A stretch of DNA of 64,000 nucleotides from a virus. Shown here in pieces: positions 9,295-16,140 of the stretch. Numbering within the stretch: the stretch's first letter is position 1; the number at the start of each line of letters is the position of its first letter. The notes beneath the pieces are model-generated. The model did not search any database. It worked only from the letters and a program-made list of their open reading frames with translations, and was not told the origin of the DNA. Made by a program: the position numbers and the translations under genes. The stretch covers positions 61,756 through 125,755 of IMG/VR virus record IMGVR_UViG_3300035001_000008; one strand, given 5' to 3'.

Positions 9295-10198
9295 CCTTTA
9301 ATTTTAGCTGCTTTGAATAAGAATGAATTCCTAAGCTTCTACGTTTATAATTTACGGCCATCGTTGTAACACCAATTAAAGCGGCTACAACATAATCAGG
9401 TTTTGTGCCCAATAAATCTATTTTGTCTTGCGTCCATGATGAATCTCTTAGAGATTTAATATCCAATAATCTTCGTAATTGCCCTACTACATTTTTAGTA
9501 ATTCCTAATTCTTTAGCTAGCGTAGTATCTTCTACTTTACCAAGTTTATCTAATGCCCATTGCGGCCAACTATTGGGGTTAAAACCATTCGGCGTTGATA
9601 AGTCTTCATATTTAGGAATACCATTTTCAAGTCTTCTATTTTTTATTAAAACAGTTGATACACCCGCTTGCCTAGCCAGCTCAGCATCATGCTCCTTACC
9701 CAACATATCCATTATGCTTTTAGGCAATTCTTTATAGTTAGCCTCTAAAACATTTTGGTATGCTTCAAGCCGCATCTTTTTACCCTTCTTAGGGCTAGGT
9801 CTTCCCGTAAGCGCTTTTGATATCTTTTTCCTTGTCTCTTCTGAATAAACTCTATTTAATGTACCCTCGCCGCCATCTGTGAGGTTAGTTAATGGATACC
9901 CCATGTCTCTATAGGTCTTAATCCAGTATATTTCCCTTTCTTGCCAAGAATCCCCAAGTGCTACCGTTTCAATAGGCTTAATAGCAGGCTTAACCCCTTC
10001 ATTCTCAAGCTTACGAAACCATCTGCTTTTATGCCAATGATGTCTAGCTGGTTGCCTAGATTCTGCTATATGCGTATTAAGCCTACGAATTAACGCTACT
10101 TCAGACTTGCCTACATATCTAGGCGTTTGCTTTTCATCTCTAGGGTCATATAAAACATAAATGACCACATCCTTAGATTTACGTGTTACCTTATTCAT
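9284..10198 (-). CDS. GIY-YIG homing endonuclease with NUMOD3 and three HTH repeats
   Basis: 304 residues. The N-terminal GIY-YIG domain is visible as VIYVLYDPRD ... RYVGKSEVALIRRLNTH with E in QEREIYWIKTY. Next comes a NUMOD3 motif (SEETRKKISKALTGRPSP, about 115-135), then three repeats of an HTH-like module (DAELARQAGVSTVLIKNRR; TTLAKELGITKNVVGQLRR; VVAALIGVTTMAVNYKRR). This is the architecture of free-standing phage homing endonucleases that cut a cognate site in phages lacking the gene. It overlaps the first codons of terL, which suggests it targets or protects that region. It is first in the leftward operon. Confidence 0.9.
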   Translation of the reverse strand: MNKVTRKSKDVVIYVLYDPRDEKQTPRYVGKSEVALIRRLNTHIAESRQPARHHWHKSRWFRKLENEGVKPAIKPIETVALGDSWQEREIYWIKTYRDMGYPLTNLTDGGEGTLNRVYSEETRKKISKALTGRPSPKKGKKMRLEAYQNVLEANYKELPKSIMDMLGKEHDAELARQAGVSTVLIKNRRLENGIPKYEDLSTPNGFNPNSWPQWALDKLGKVEDTTLAKELGITKNVVGQLRRLLDIKSLRDSSWTQDKIDLLGTKPDYVVAALIGVTTMAVNYKRRSLGIHSYSKQLKLKDAC

Positions 10199-10233
10199 AT
10201 CTGTTTAACACTCACATTGTTAAATGGCTAGAT

Positions 10234-10262
10234 AACCCTTGAACCTCAGAGATTCAGGGGTT
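10234..10262. terminator. Stem-loop between divergent operons
   Basis: AACCCTTGAA and TTCAGGGGTT form a 10-bp stem with one G-T pair around a 9-base loop, followed by an AT-rich run. It lies between the start of the leftward packaging operon and the rightward RNase H gene. It may insulate the two, but with no gene ending here a terminator role is uncertain. Confidence 0.4.
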
Positions 10263-10321
10263 ATTGCTATTTTAGCTCAATTTATATAATTTATGCCTAG
10301 CGTTATACACACTTGGCACCC

Positions 10322-10352
10322 TTAGGTAAATCAAGCTAAGGCAATGTATATT
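10322..10352 (+). promoter_or_regulatory. Promoter of the RNase H gene (TTAYCT-19 class)
   Basis: TTAGGT (10322-10327), a 19-base spacer, then TATATT (10347-10352). The geometry matches the phage promoters upstream of 13724, 14248, 18183, 24545, 25603, 31083 and 33090. This copy is the weakest match because its spacer has no clear TTAGAY box. Confidence 0.5.
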
Positions 10353-10386
10353 AAGGTAATACCTACGAATCGGAGATTATTGATAA

Positions 10387-11118
10387 GTGTCAGCTATTTA
10401 TGTAGATGCATCGTATAAAAAAGGAGAAAAGCATGCAGGTGTAGGTGTTTACAACAGTGATACAGGTTTAGCTATTGGCAGAAGAATAGAAGCTGTTGTT
10501 AGCAGATATTGGCAAAGGATCACACTGCATGCTGAGCTTCACGCTATAGGAGTTGCCGCCTTAATGGAAGGCGTTACTCACATAATCACAGACAGTAAAG
10601 ATGCTGTAGAACTGTATAAAGGGTTAAAGGAAATACCTGAAGGTGTGCGTTTAACCTCGTTGCCTGATGGTTGTGAGTTGACATGGATACCCAGAGAGCA
10701 GAACCTCATAGCTGACTGGATGGCTAAAGCTCCTATGGATATAGAACTACAACTGGCCCCTAACTTAGTTGATTTACCGACCCCTGAGCCTGCTGTAGTA
10801 GAACTTGCCCTTGATTTAGTAGAAGCTAAAAGACAAAAATGGATAGGCAATCTAAAATATACTCAGTTTTTAGATAGCGCTACTATTGAGTCAGTTAGGC
10901 AAGCTGACAGTTATATGCTTACAAGACTTATTGATGACGCTAAGTCTCAAGACAAATGGATTAAAGTAAATCAGGAATTAAAGACTAACATTAAAAAACT
11001 TAGACAGACTCAACAAGAATGGCACAACAAATATCAAAAACTAAATAGTGAGTATTCTCGATTGACAAGAGAACTAGAATCACTTAAACAAGAATATGGC
11101 ATAGATTCAGATGGCTAA
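10387..11118 (+). CDS. RNase H-like nuclease with coiled-coil C-terminal extension
   Basis: 243 residues from GTG 10387, with CGGAG 11 bases upstream. Residues 1-120 carry the RNase HI active-site set: D in IYVDASYKKG, E in LHAELHAIG, D in ITDSKDAV and the final D in REQNLIADWMAK. The rest is charged and helical, ending in a coiled coil (LKTNIKKLRQTQQEWHNKYQ onward). Standard RNase HI is about 155 residues, so the tail of roughly 120 residues is extra. It probably removes RNA from RNA-DNA hybrids such as Okazaki primers. It could be a host-derived domain adapted to bind another protein. Confidence 0.8.
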   Translation: MSAIYVDASYKKGEKHAGVGVYNSDTGLAIGRRIEAVVSRYWQRITLHAELHAIGVAALMEGVTHIITDSKDAVELYKGLKEIPEGVRLTSLPDGCELTWIPREQNLIADWMAKAPMDIELQLAPNLVDLPTPEPAVVELALDLVEAKRQKWIGNLKYTQFLDSATIESVRQADSYMLTRLIDDAKSQDKWIKVNQELKTNIKKLRQTQQEWHNKYQKLNSEYSRLTRELESLKQEYGIDSDG

Positions 11119-11186
11119 AGCTATATAATGCAAATCACTACTTGACCAAAAACCCTTTATAAGTTAAAGGTCTAATCTCACTCAAT

Positions 11187-11241
11187 CTTTATCCAATATT
11201 AGACAAAACCTATTGACCGTGATCACGCGCTAAGCTATAGT
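11187..11241 (+). promoter_or_regulatory. Promoter of the ParB-like gene, with upstream TTAGA box
   Basis: TTGACC (11213-11218), 17 bases, TATAGT (11236-11241): the closest match to a sigma-70 promoter in the window. CTTTATCCAATATTAGACA at 11187-11205 matches the conserved phage box but lies upstream of the -35 here, not in the spacer. Confidence 0.65.
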
Positions 11242-11270
11242 AAGTGAAATAGGACAAAGGAACTAAACCA

Positions 11271-12164
11271 ATGGCTAAGCTTGAAGACGTAATTAAGGCT
11301 CATGGTGGCGGTAAGCAATCCGGTAAGTTTGCAGTGCCTCTATCCATGCTTCAGATTGATACCCAGCTAGATAAGCGTGACCGCACTACAGAACGCTATC
11401 AGATTCACTTTAATAATGTAAAAGCAGGCATCGTTACTCGTAAGGGCATTGAAGACACTATCGAGGTACATAGGGGTGTAGGTGACAATGCCGATACTCT
11501 GTATGTGGTTAATGGTCGTACTCGCACCTATGCGGCCCGTGAGGCTATCTCAGAAGGATTACTAGGGGACGTTACAGAAGATACGTTCCTAGTCCCTGTA
11601 GAGGTTAAACAAGGCAATGAGCTTGATTTCCTGGCTACTCAGTTTCGCACTCAGCAAGTTTTAACCCTCAGTGCTGCTGAGCAAGGCGCTATTGTGGCTG
11701 AGATGGTTCGCACTGCTGGAGGACTTGAAGATAAAGTAGCTGAAGCTTTAGGTAAGTCACTTAAACAAGTTCAAGACCTTCTCAAAGTCGATAGATTACT
11801 TCCTCAAGTAAAGGAAATGATTTCAAACGGTGACGTTGCTGTTACCGTCGCTGTTGAACTAGCTGAGGAACATAGCGGTACTGAGCTAGTAGAAATCTTT
11901 AGCAAAGCTAAGGAAACTAAACAAGTTGAGCAGTCTGAAGATTCTGACAAACCTAAAAAAGGTAAAGGTAATCCTAAAAACAGACTAACTAAGCGTGACA
12001 TTTACAATGCTAAATTCAATTCTCTGGCTGATTCAGAGCGTGAATCACAAACTACCAGCATGTTGAATAACATCATCGCAGTACTTGAGGATCAAAAGCT
12101 TGACCCGTTCACCCTTAAGCAACTACACGACATCTCAGTTAAAGCATTTGACAAAATGGATTAA
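11271..12164 (+). CDS. ParB/Srx-fold DNA-binding regulator
   Basis: 297 residues. The N-terminal ParB-like domain shows a PLSMLQID entry strand and the VVNGRTRTYAAREA box (about 83-98), equivalent to the GERRxxA motif of ParB/KorB. A helix-turn-helix follows at about 150-200 (KVAEALGKSLKQVQDLLKVD, then ISNGDVAVTVAVELAE), then a Lys-rich linker and helical C-terminus. In plasmid systems such proteins bind DNA sites and partition or regulate genes. No ParA ATPase is beside it, so a regulatory role is as likely as segregation. It has its own strong promoter and could be the factor that reads the TTAGAY boxes; that link is speculation. Confidence 0.8.
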   Translation: MAKLEDVIKAHGGGKQSGKFAVPLSMLQIDTQLDKRDRTTERYQIHFNNVKAGIVTRKGIEDTIEVHRGVGDNADTLYVVNGRTRTYAAREAISEGLLGDVTEDTFLVPVEVKQGNELDFLATQFRTQQVLTLSAAEQGAIVAEMVRTAGGLEDKVAEALGKSLKQVQDLLKVDRLLPQVKEMISNGDVAVTVAVELAEEHSGTELVEIFSKAKETKQVEQSEDSDKPKKGKGNPKNRLTKRDIYNAKFNSLADSERESQTTSMLNNIIAVLEDQKLDPFTLKQLHDISVKAFDKMD

Positions 12165-12195
12165 GGTTTCACTACACACTACGGAGTTTAATTAA

Positions 12196-12480
12196 ATGGA
12201 TACTGAAGAAAACTTTTATATTGGTGTACCTTGTGAAGGTCAGCGTTTAGCTGATGGTACATATTGGACTAACTGTGATGCTAATGTGGGTGATATATCT
12301 GAAACTCACCATTACGAAACTAAATATGATTCAGTAAATGGTCATATGTCTAAGTCTAAAAAGACTAAATGTATTGAAACTTCTACATTCAATGGCTTAC
12401 CTTTTGCTAGATGGGAAGATATAGATACTGATTGGCGTAACGCTGTTAAATATTCAAACCATCAGTGGGGTTATAAATAA
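12196..12480 (+). CDS. Hypothetical small protein
   Basis: 94 residues, not recognised. It is rich in aromatic and acidic residues (ENFYIGVPCEGQRLADGTYW; DTDWRNAVKYSNHQWGYK end) with three Cys but no CxxC pair. The start ATG follows a TTTAATTAA leader. It is coupled to the next gene by a one-base stop/start overlap (TAATG), so the two are translated together. Confidence 0.7.
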   Translation: MDTEENFYIGVPCEGQRLADGTYWTNCDANVGDISETHHYETKYDSVNGHMSKSKKTKCIETSTFNGLPFARWEDIDTDWRNAVKYSNHQWGYK

Positions 12481-12746
12481 TGAAAGTACTAGATTGGTGG
12501 GAATCAACCGCTTTAAGGACTGAAGCAGATGACGGAAAGCTTAGGGGTGAGATTGTTTATATCATGTATGACAATGTAGGAACACAACTATGGTGGAATG
12601 GTGTTGATTGGTCTAAAAACATTAACGATGCTACACCTATGATAAATGACGGTAATTTATTTAATCAATTCAAATCAGGAGAACCTATTGTTTTAATTGA
12701 ATATGAATACTTCACTGAAAGTATACTCAAATCCATTGCACATTAG
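12480..12746 (+). CDS. Hypothetical small protein
   Basis: 88 residues, not recognised. It starts KVLDWWESTALRTEADDGK, is acidic, and has two short strand-rich segments around IVYIMYDNVGTQLWWNG. The start overlaps the previous stop by one base. The promoter for the next gene overlaps its last codons, so the following unit can be transcribed independently. Confidence 0.7.
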   Translation: MKVLDWWESTALRTEADDGKLRGEIVYIMYDNVGTQLWWNGVDWSKNINDATPMINDGNLFNQFKSGEPIVLIEYEYFTESILKSIAH

Positions 12747-12764
12747 ACAAACGTGAGTTAAACT
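12736..12764 (+). promoter_or_regulatory. TTGCAC-17-TAAACT promoter with TTAGAC box
   Basis: TTGCAC (12736-12741), a 17-base spacer beginning ATTAGACA, then TAAACT (12759-12764). It is a clear member of the TTGCAY class, with TTAGAC ten bases upstream of the -10. It overlaps the end of the 88-residue gene and serves the 57-residue gene at 12812. Confidence 0.6.
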
Positions 12765-12811
12765 TAAAAAGTAACGCGCACAGCGCTAAGAAATAAAGGA
12801 AGGAAAACAAC

Positions 12812-12985
12812 ATGTCTAACGAAAGAATGTCTATTGAAGAAATAGTTCAACACAATGACGCTATCATGCAAAAGATAAGGAAGCTTATTGATCAATATGC
12901 ACAGGCTATTGATAATGAATTACTTGACGAAGCTAGGCGAATAATGGCTGAAAAGAGAAGCCTAGAAAAAGAACTCATTCGCTAG
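12812..12985 (+). CDS. Small helical protein
   Basis: 57 residues from ATG 12812, preceded by AAAGGAAGGAAAAC, a strong ribosome site. The whole chain is charged heptad-like helix (IEEIVQHNDAIMQKIRKLID ... ARRIMAEKRSLEKELIR), consistent with a small coiled coil. No family is recognised. Small phage proteins of this type are often inhibitors or adaptors, but nothing here shows a target. Confidence 0.65.
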   Translation: MSNERMSIEEIVQHNDAIMQKIRKLIDQYAQAIDNELLDEARRIMAEKRSLEKELIR

Positions 12986-13037
12986 ATTGCTAAGGGTGCA
13001 TTTATTATTCAATGGAGTAATTAAAGGACTAGGTAAA

Positions 13038-13367
13038 ATGCCATACACAAAAGATCAAATAGTCATTATTATGACTGGACAACCAGACCAAGAAACATGC
13101 ATTGACTTGTTTGAATCTAGTTGGTGGGAAGACTTTACACATGAGCAAGCAGCTTTTTTGCAATTCCATCAAGATAAACTATGTATGCCTTTTGGGTTAT
13201 TCCATAAATACTTTGAAAACTTAATTGGCAGACCTGTTTACAGCCATGAGTTCGCATCTAAACGTTTGCTACAAGAAGAACTAGAGACAGGTATTCATCC
13301 AACGTTAAATGAAATACTTGCCCAAATCCCATCTGAAAAGTTAATCACTTTTACCCAAAATAATTAA
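13038..13367 (+). CDS. Hypothetical protein
   Basis: 109 residues from ATG 13038, chosen over an in-frame upstream codon because TTAAAGGA lies at good distance before this ATG. Acidic and aromatic (CIDLFESSWWEDFTHEQ; MPFGLFHKYFENLIG) with a helical C-terminus. It is not recognised. The next gene starts two bases after its stop. Confidence 0.7.
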   Translation: MPYTKDQIVIIMTGQPDQETCIDLFESSWWEDFTHEQAAFLQFHQDKLCMPFGLFHKYFENLIGRPVYSHEFASKRLLQEELETGIHPTLNEILAQIPSEKLITFTQNN

Positions 13368-13368
13368 A

Positions 13369-13575
13369 ATGGACACTAACTATATTCAGAGACAGTTGAA
13401 TCTTTATTACGGGACTACTAACATCCCGGCTCAATCTGATTGCCTATGGCGTATCGCATCAAACGCTGATATCTACTCACCTGATGAATTAAACAATGTA
13501 GACAATCACAATCTACCTTTGTCAATGATTCAGCAAATACTTGACTGGTTGTTTCAAAACAAGTTTTACTTTTAA
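13369..13575 (+). CDS. Hypothetical small protein
   Basis: 68 residues, not recognised. It starts DTNYIQRQLNLYYG and ends in a hydrophobic helix (LSMIQQILDWLFQNKFYF). It follows the previous gene by one base without a separate ribosome site, so it is likely coupled. A strong terminator lies 16 bases after the stop. Confidence 0.7.
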   Translation: MDTNYIQRQLNLYYGTTNIPAQSDCLWRIASNADIYSPDELNNVDNHNLPLSMIQQILDWLFQNKFYF

Positions 13576-13591
13576 GCGCTTCGCTTTAATT

Positions 13592-13623
13592 AAAAACCCC
13601 TAGGCTTTTGTCTAGGGGTTTTC
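13592..13623 (+). terminator. Rho-independent terminator
   Basis: AAAACCCCTAG and CTAGGGGTTTTC form an 11-bp stem around an 8-base loop, flanked by A and T runs so it may work in both directions. It closes the 12812-13575 unit. The ACCCCTAG/CTAGGGGT core recurs in other terminators of the window. Confidence 0.85.
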
Positions 13624-13667
13624 TTTGTCTCAACTTTATTTAATTAAGGGTGTTCAATACATTAACT

Positions 13668-13698
13668 TTGCCTAACGTGCAATGAAGTAAGGCATAAT
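13668..13698 (+). promoter_or_regulatory. TTGCCT-19-CATAAT promoter
   Basis: TTGCCT (13668-13673), 19 bases, CATAAT (13693-13698). Preceded by AACT, it aligns base for base over 37 positions with the promoters at 14190, 24488 and 25545. The spacer holds AACGTGCAAT instead of the usual TTAGA box. Confidence 0.65.
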
Positions 13699-13723
13699 AG
13701 ACATATAGAAACAAGGAAAGCAA

Positions 13724-13957
13724 ATGATTAACCATCCTGAAGCAAAGATTAATAAACTAAACCGTCAACTTGCAGGCTATCCCGTAGTAGTTGGCCCATG
13801 CTATGAGCAATCTGGCGGTAAGTGGAAGCTTCTAGGGTATGAGGCCGCTAATCTAGGAAATAAGCGTATAACGTTCAATGTTAACCTTAATCAGCTAATG
13901 GATGCAGTAAACAATATGATTGACAACAATCATATTATGCTCAGACCATACGCCTAA
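13724..13957 (+). CDS. Hypothetical small protein
   Basis: 77 residues, preceded by AAGGAAAGCAA. Basic N-terminus (EAKINKLNRQLAGYPVVVG), then a YEQSGGKWKLLGYEAAN beta stretch and a C-terminal helix (LNQLMDAVNNMIDN). Not recognised. It heads a short unit with its own promoter and terminator, which suggests individual timing. Confidence 0.7.
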   Translation: MINHPEAKINKLNRQLAGYPVVVGPCYEQSGGKWKLLGYEAANLGNKRITFNVNLNQLMDAVNNMIDNNHIMLRPYA

Positions 13958-13984
13958 TATCAACTAAACATTGGAGTTAAACAG

Positions 13985-14110
13985 ATGACAGATAAAAATA
14001 CGAGTATTGTACCTAGGCCGATTAAAAAGCGTACAGATGCTACGGTAAATCCGCTTAAGCGGCCAGATTATTTGATTCACTGGCAAAAGTTCAAACAGGC
14101 TAAAGACTGA
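13985..14110 (+). CDS. Very small basic protein
   Basis: 41 residues from ATG 13985, preceded by TTGGAGTTAAAC. Highly basic and Pro-containing (VPRPIKKRTDATVNPLKRPD), ending HWQKFKQAKD. No family can be assigned at this length. It is co-transcribed with the 77-residue gene and is followed by a terminator six bases later, which supports it as a true last gene. Confidence 0.55.
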   Translation: MTDKNTSIVPRPIKKRTDATVNPLKRPDYLIHWQKFKQAKD

Positions 14111-14115
14111 TAGTT

Positions 14116-14145
14116 AAAACCCCTGGTGATCACTAGGGGTTTTTA
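14116..14145 (+). terminator. Rho-independent terminator
   Basis: AAAACCCCTGG paired with ACTAGGGGTTTTT around a short loop, followed by ATTTTG. It ends the 13724-14110 unit. Confidence 0.85.
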
Positions 14146-14189
14146 TTTTGTCAGGCTTTACAGAACATGGCTAACTCAACATATTAACT

Positions 14190-14220
14190 TTACCTAATAC
14201 TAGATAGGTAATGTCATAAT
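14190..14220 (+). promoter_or_regulatory. TTACCT-19-CATAAT promoter with CTAGAT box
   Basis: TTACCT (14190-14195), a 19-base spacer holding AATACTAGAT, then CATAAT (14215-14220). The near-palindrome CCTAATACTAGA covers the region from the -35 to about -16. Confidence 0.7.
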
Positions 14221-14247
14221 AGGGATATAAGCAACCAAGGAAAGCAA

Positions 14248-14664
14248 ATGAATCTCTTCACTTCCCTAGCTACTCAAATCGGCGTTACTGATGAAGTTGA
14301 TACTTGCTCCTGTTGCGGTAAAACCAATCTAAAGCGTACTGTAGTTTTTGAAACTACTCAAGACTGGCAAGGTGACGGTGGCGATCAATTTGTTTTTTTC
14401 GGTACTACTTGCGCTACTAACGCTAAAAGCAAAGCTAAAAAGCGTTTTAATGATATCCGTTCTAAAGTTAATGCTGAGGGTTTAACTGAATCAGAACAAC
14501 GTGATAAAGCAGCGCGTGAGAAGGTTAAAGTTGACTATGCTCGGTTTCTAGTCAACCGTGGTCATAGCCTACCTGAAGCTTGGGACATTGTTCGACATAT
14601 CGAATCTCAGCCTAACGGTGTTTATCGTATGGCTACTAAACTTAAACTAAGCGCTATCGCTTAA
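14248..14664 (+). CDS. Small zinc-finger-like protein
   Basis: 138 residues with a CSCCGKTN motif near residue 20 and TTCATNAK near 53, a plausible four-Cys zinc site (CxxC ... C). The rest is basic and helical (KSKAKKRFNDIRSK; KAAREKVKVDYARFLVNRG). This suggests a nucleic-acid- or protein-binding role, but no family is recognised. It has its own promoter and terminator. The upstream leader AAGGAAAGCAA is identical to that of the 13724 gene. Confidence 0.7.
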   Translation: MNLFTSLATQIGVTDEVDTCSCCGKTNLKRTVVFETTQDWQGDGGDQFVFFGTTCATNAKSKAKKRFNDIRSKVNAEGLTESEQRDKAAREKVKVDYARFLVNRGHSLPEAWDIVRHIESQPNGVYRMATKLKLSAIA

Positions 14665-14687
14665 ACTCAAATCAACCTTACCTACTC

Positions 14688-14710
14688 ACCCCGCTTAAGG
14701 CGGGGTTTTT
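14688..14710 (+). terminator. Rho-independent terminator
   Basis: ACCCCGC, loop TTAAG, GCGGGGT and a T5 run, 24 bases after the stop of the 138-residue gene. Confidence 0.85.
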
Positions 14711-14720
14711 AATGCCAATA

Positions 14721-14766
14721 AAAAACCACTACTCAATAAAGCTTGCTGGCGCTGAATAGTGGTTTA
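14721..14766 (-). terminator. Leftward terminator
   Basis: AAACCACTA and TAGTGGTTT flank a 27-base interval. On the minus strand the second arm runs into a T6 tract, so this ends the leftward 14806-17453 operon. It stands head to head with the rightward terminator at 14688. Confidence 0.7.
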
Positions 14767-14805
14767 GTTTAATTCGTTTGTCGTGTCCATACAAAGGAGG
14801 ACTAT

Positions 14806-15057
14806 TTACATTTTAGCTTTCTTCAAAACGTTACCCAAGTCATTAATAGTTTCCTTTTTCAATCCAGCTATCAACATATCAAGGCTAATAGCATCACCAT
14901 AACTAACAGCTTTATCTTTTTTCTCAATAGCACATTTCAAAGTATCAACTGCAAACTCATAAGACACAGTACCTTTGAACTTAAGTTCAATTGAAACAGT
15001 TTTACCGTCTGTCTCAAAATGCCAAGTTCCTAGACAATCATCCATAGTTTCAATCAT
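14806..15057 (-). CDS. Hypothetical small protein
   Basis: 83 residues from ATG 15057. I chose this over an upstream in-frame codon because GGGGA lies eight bases before it and the choice avoids a 40-base overlap with the previous gene. The sequence starts IETMDDCLGTWHFETDGKTV, has a short beta region, then a helical half (YGDAISLDMLIAGLKKETIN). Not recognised. Last gene of the leftward operon. Confidence 0.65.
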   Translation of the reverse strand: MIETMDDCLGTWHFETDGKTVSIELKFKGTVSYEFAVDTLKCAIEKKDKAVSYGDAISLDMLIAGLKKETINDLGNVLKKAKM

Positions 15058-15061
15058 TTTA

Positions 15062-15415
15062 TTAATCCCCAATAAAATTAGTAAGTAACTCAGCAGTCCA
15101 ATCAAAGCAATTAACCATTACTTGAGCTAAATCTAAAATAGCGTGTCTACTACAAAAATGAAGCATTATATCTTGGGGTGACATATCCCAATCAGAGCAA
15201 CCATCCCACTTTACAGCACCTTTTGCTAAACACTCACCTAAGTCAAAGTAAGGCATAGTTTCGTTAGATGAGTTTAGTAATTCAATTGTTTTGGTGTTAT
15301 TCTCCGAATAAGATTCAACAGACGCGAAAATATAGTAACCAACGCTATGTTCTTTCACATCGGCAAATGCGGTGTATCCTAAATCAATAAAATCTTTTCT
15401 TAGTAATTCAGACAT
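15062..15415 (-). CDS. Hypothetical protein
   Basis: 117 residues, not recognised. It has a beta-rich N-terminal half (YYIFASVESYSE) and a helical C-terminal half with five Cys. AAAGGATTACC precedes the ATG; the same leader precedes the 25900-26106 gene. It belongs to the leftward small-gene operon. Confidence 0.7.
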   Translation of the reverse strand: MSELLRKDFIDLGYTAFADVKEHSVGYYIFASVESYSENNTKTIELLNSSNETMPYFDLGECLAKGAVKWDGCSDWDMSPQDIMLHFCSRHAILDLAQVMVNCFDWTAELLTNFIGD

Positions 15416-15470
15416 TGGTAATCCTTTTAATTAATTCTAAAGTCACCAGCAGCCGCTTTAAGGCGGCTAA

Positions 15471-15656
15471 TCACTGATTAAGGTAACTCTCTACCAATTC
15501 ACCCCTAACCTTTTGTAGATGCTCAATAAAAGCATCATACCCTTCGATGTCTGTCGCTATTTTAATCGAAGTATCTCCAAAGTGTAGAAAAATACCTTCG
15601 GTTACAATGTCACCGTCTGAATCGTAAGTGTTGATTGAGAATTTAGGATTGTTCAT
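15471..15656 (-). CDS. Hypothetical small protein
   Basis: 61 residues from ATG 15656, with AAGGAGA eight bases upstream; a TTG two codons earlier is less likely. Beta-rich acidic start (NNPKFSINTYDSDGDIVTE) then a helix ending RGELVESYLNQ. Not recognised. Its ribosome site lies in the last codons of the 51-residue gene upstream, so the two are probably coupled. Confidence 0.7.
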   Translation of the reverse strand: MNNPKFSINTYDSDGDIVTEGIFLHFGDTSIKIATDIEGYDAFIEHLQKVRGELVESYLNQ

Positions 15657-15658
15657 TC

Positions 15659-15814
15659 TCAACTCTCCTTAAAACTAAATTCTTTTTTATTCAAATTCTG
15701 TAGCAAAACAGCACCGTGATCCTTCTCAAATTTAAGCGTGTTTAATCCCTGTGAAATAGATACATTCCAAGGGCCAAGGGTACTTAGAATAGCGTGAGCT
15801 TCTGATTCGGTCAT
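15659..15814 (-). CDS. Small protein in overlap chain
   Basis: 51 residues from ATG 15814, which overlaps the previous stop as ATGA. Starts TESEAHAILSTLGPWNVSIS and ends KKEFSFKES. Not recognised. Support comes from the exact ATGA overlap and from the absence of any other gene in this gap. Confidence 0.6.
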   Translation of the reverse strand: MTESEAHAILSTLGPWNVSISQGLNTLKFEKDHGAVLLQNLNKKEFSFKES

Positions 15815-16140
15815 TTTAATTTCTCTAATAATACATTCAAATAATCAGGATACTTCTCTGCAAATTCAAGCCTTAGTTTTTTACAATGTTTTTCAGAAGA
15901 TATTTTCAATTGAACTATTAGATCAAACTGAGCTTTTACGGCTGTATACTCTGATTTATAACTATCGCCACAATCAGCATACATCCCATAAGCATCTACA
16001 TTCTTTTTAGCCATCTCTAAATGAGCGTGTATGCCCTTAGCATTAGCCCTCAATAAACTTCTTTGTTTATAAGCACACAGAACTTCACCTATTGCTATAT
16101 AAACTTCTTTCATTTTCAATTCCTCAATACTACCTAACAT
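15811..16140 (-). CDS. Hypothetical helical protein
   Basis: 109 residues if it starts at ATG 16140, which overlaps the upstream stop as TAATG. A second ATG at 16113 has GAGG nine bases upstream and is a good alternative (100 residues). The chain is mostly basic helix (KQRSLLRANAKGIHAHLEMA; KISSEKHCKKLRLEFAEK). Not recognised. Confidence 0.65.
   Translation of the reverse strand: MLGSIEELKMKEVYIAIGEVLCAYKQRSLLRANAKGIHAHLEMAKKNVDAYGMYADCGDSYKSEYTAVKAQFDLIVQLKISSEKHCKKLRLEFAEKYPDYLNVLLEKLK

Noticed and set aside
10199-10386. tRNA or small stable RNA in the divergent gap
   Set aside because: The visible stem at 10234-10262 lacks any cloverleaf; no TPsiC-like or CCA end was found by eye here or in other gaps. 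A dedicated tRNA scan would be decisive.
11271-12164. ParA-ParB type partition system
   Set aside because: No ParA-like ATPase is adjacent, and the segregation actin ParM is elsewhere; the ParB-like protein is therefore reported as a regulator.
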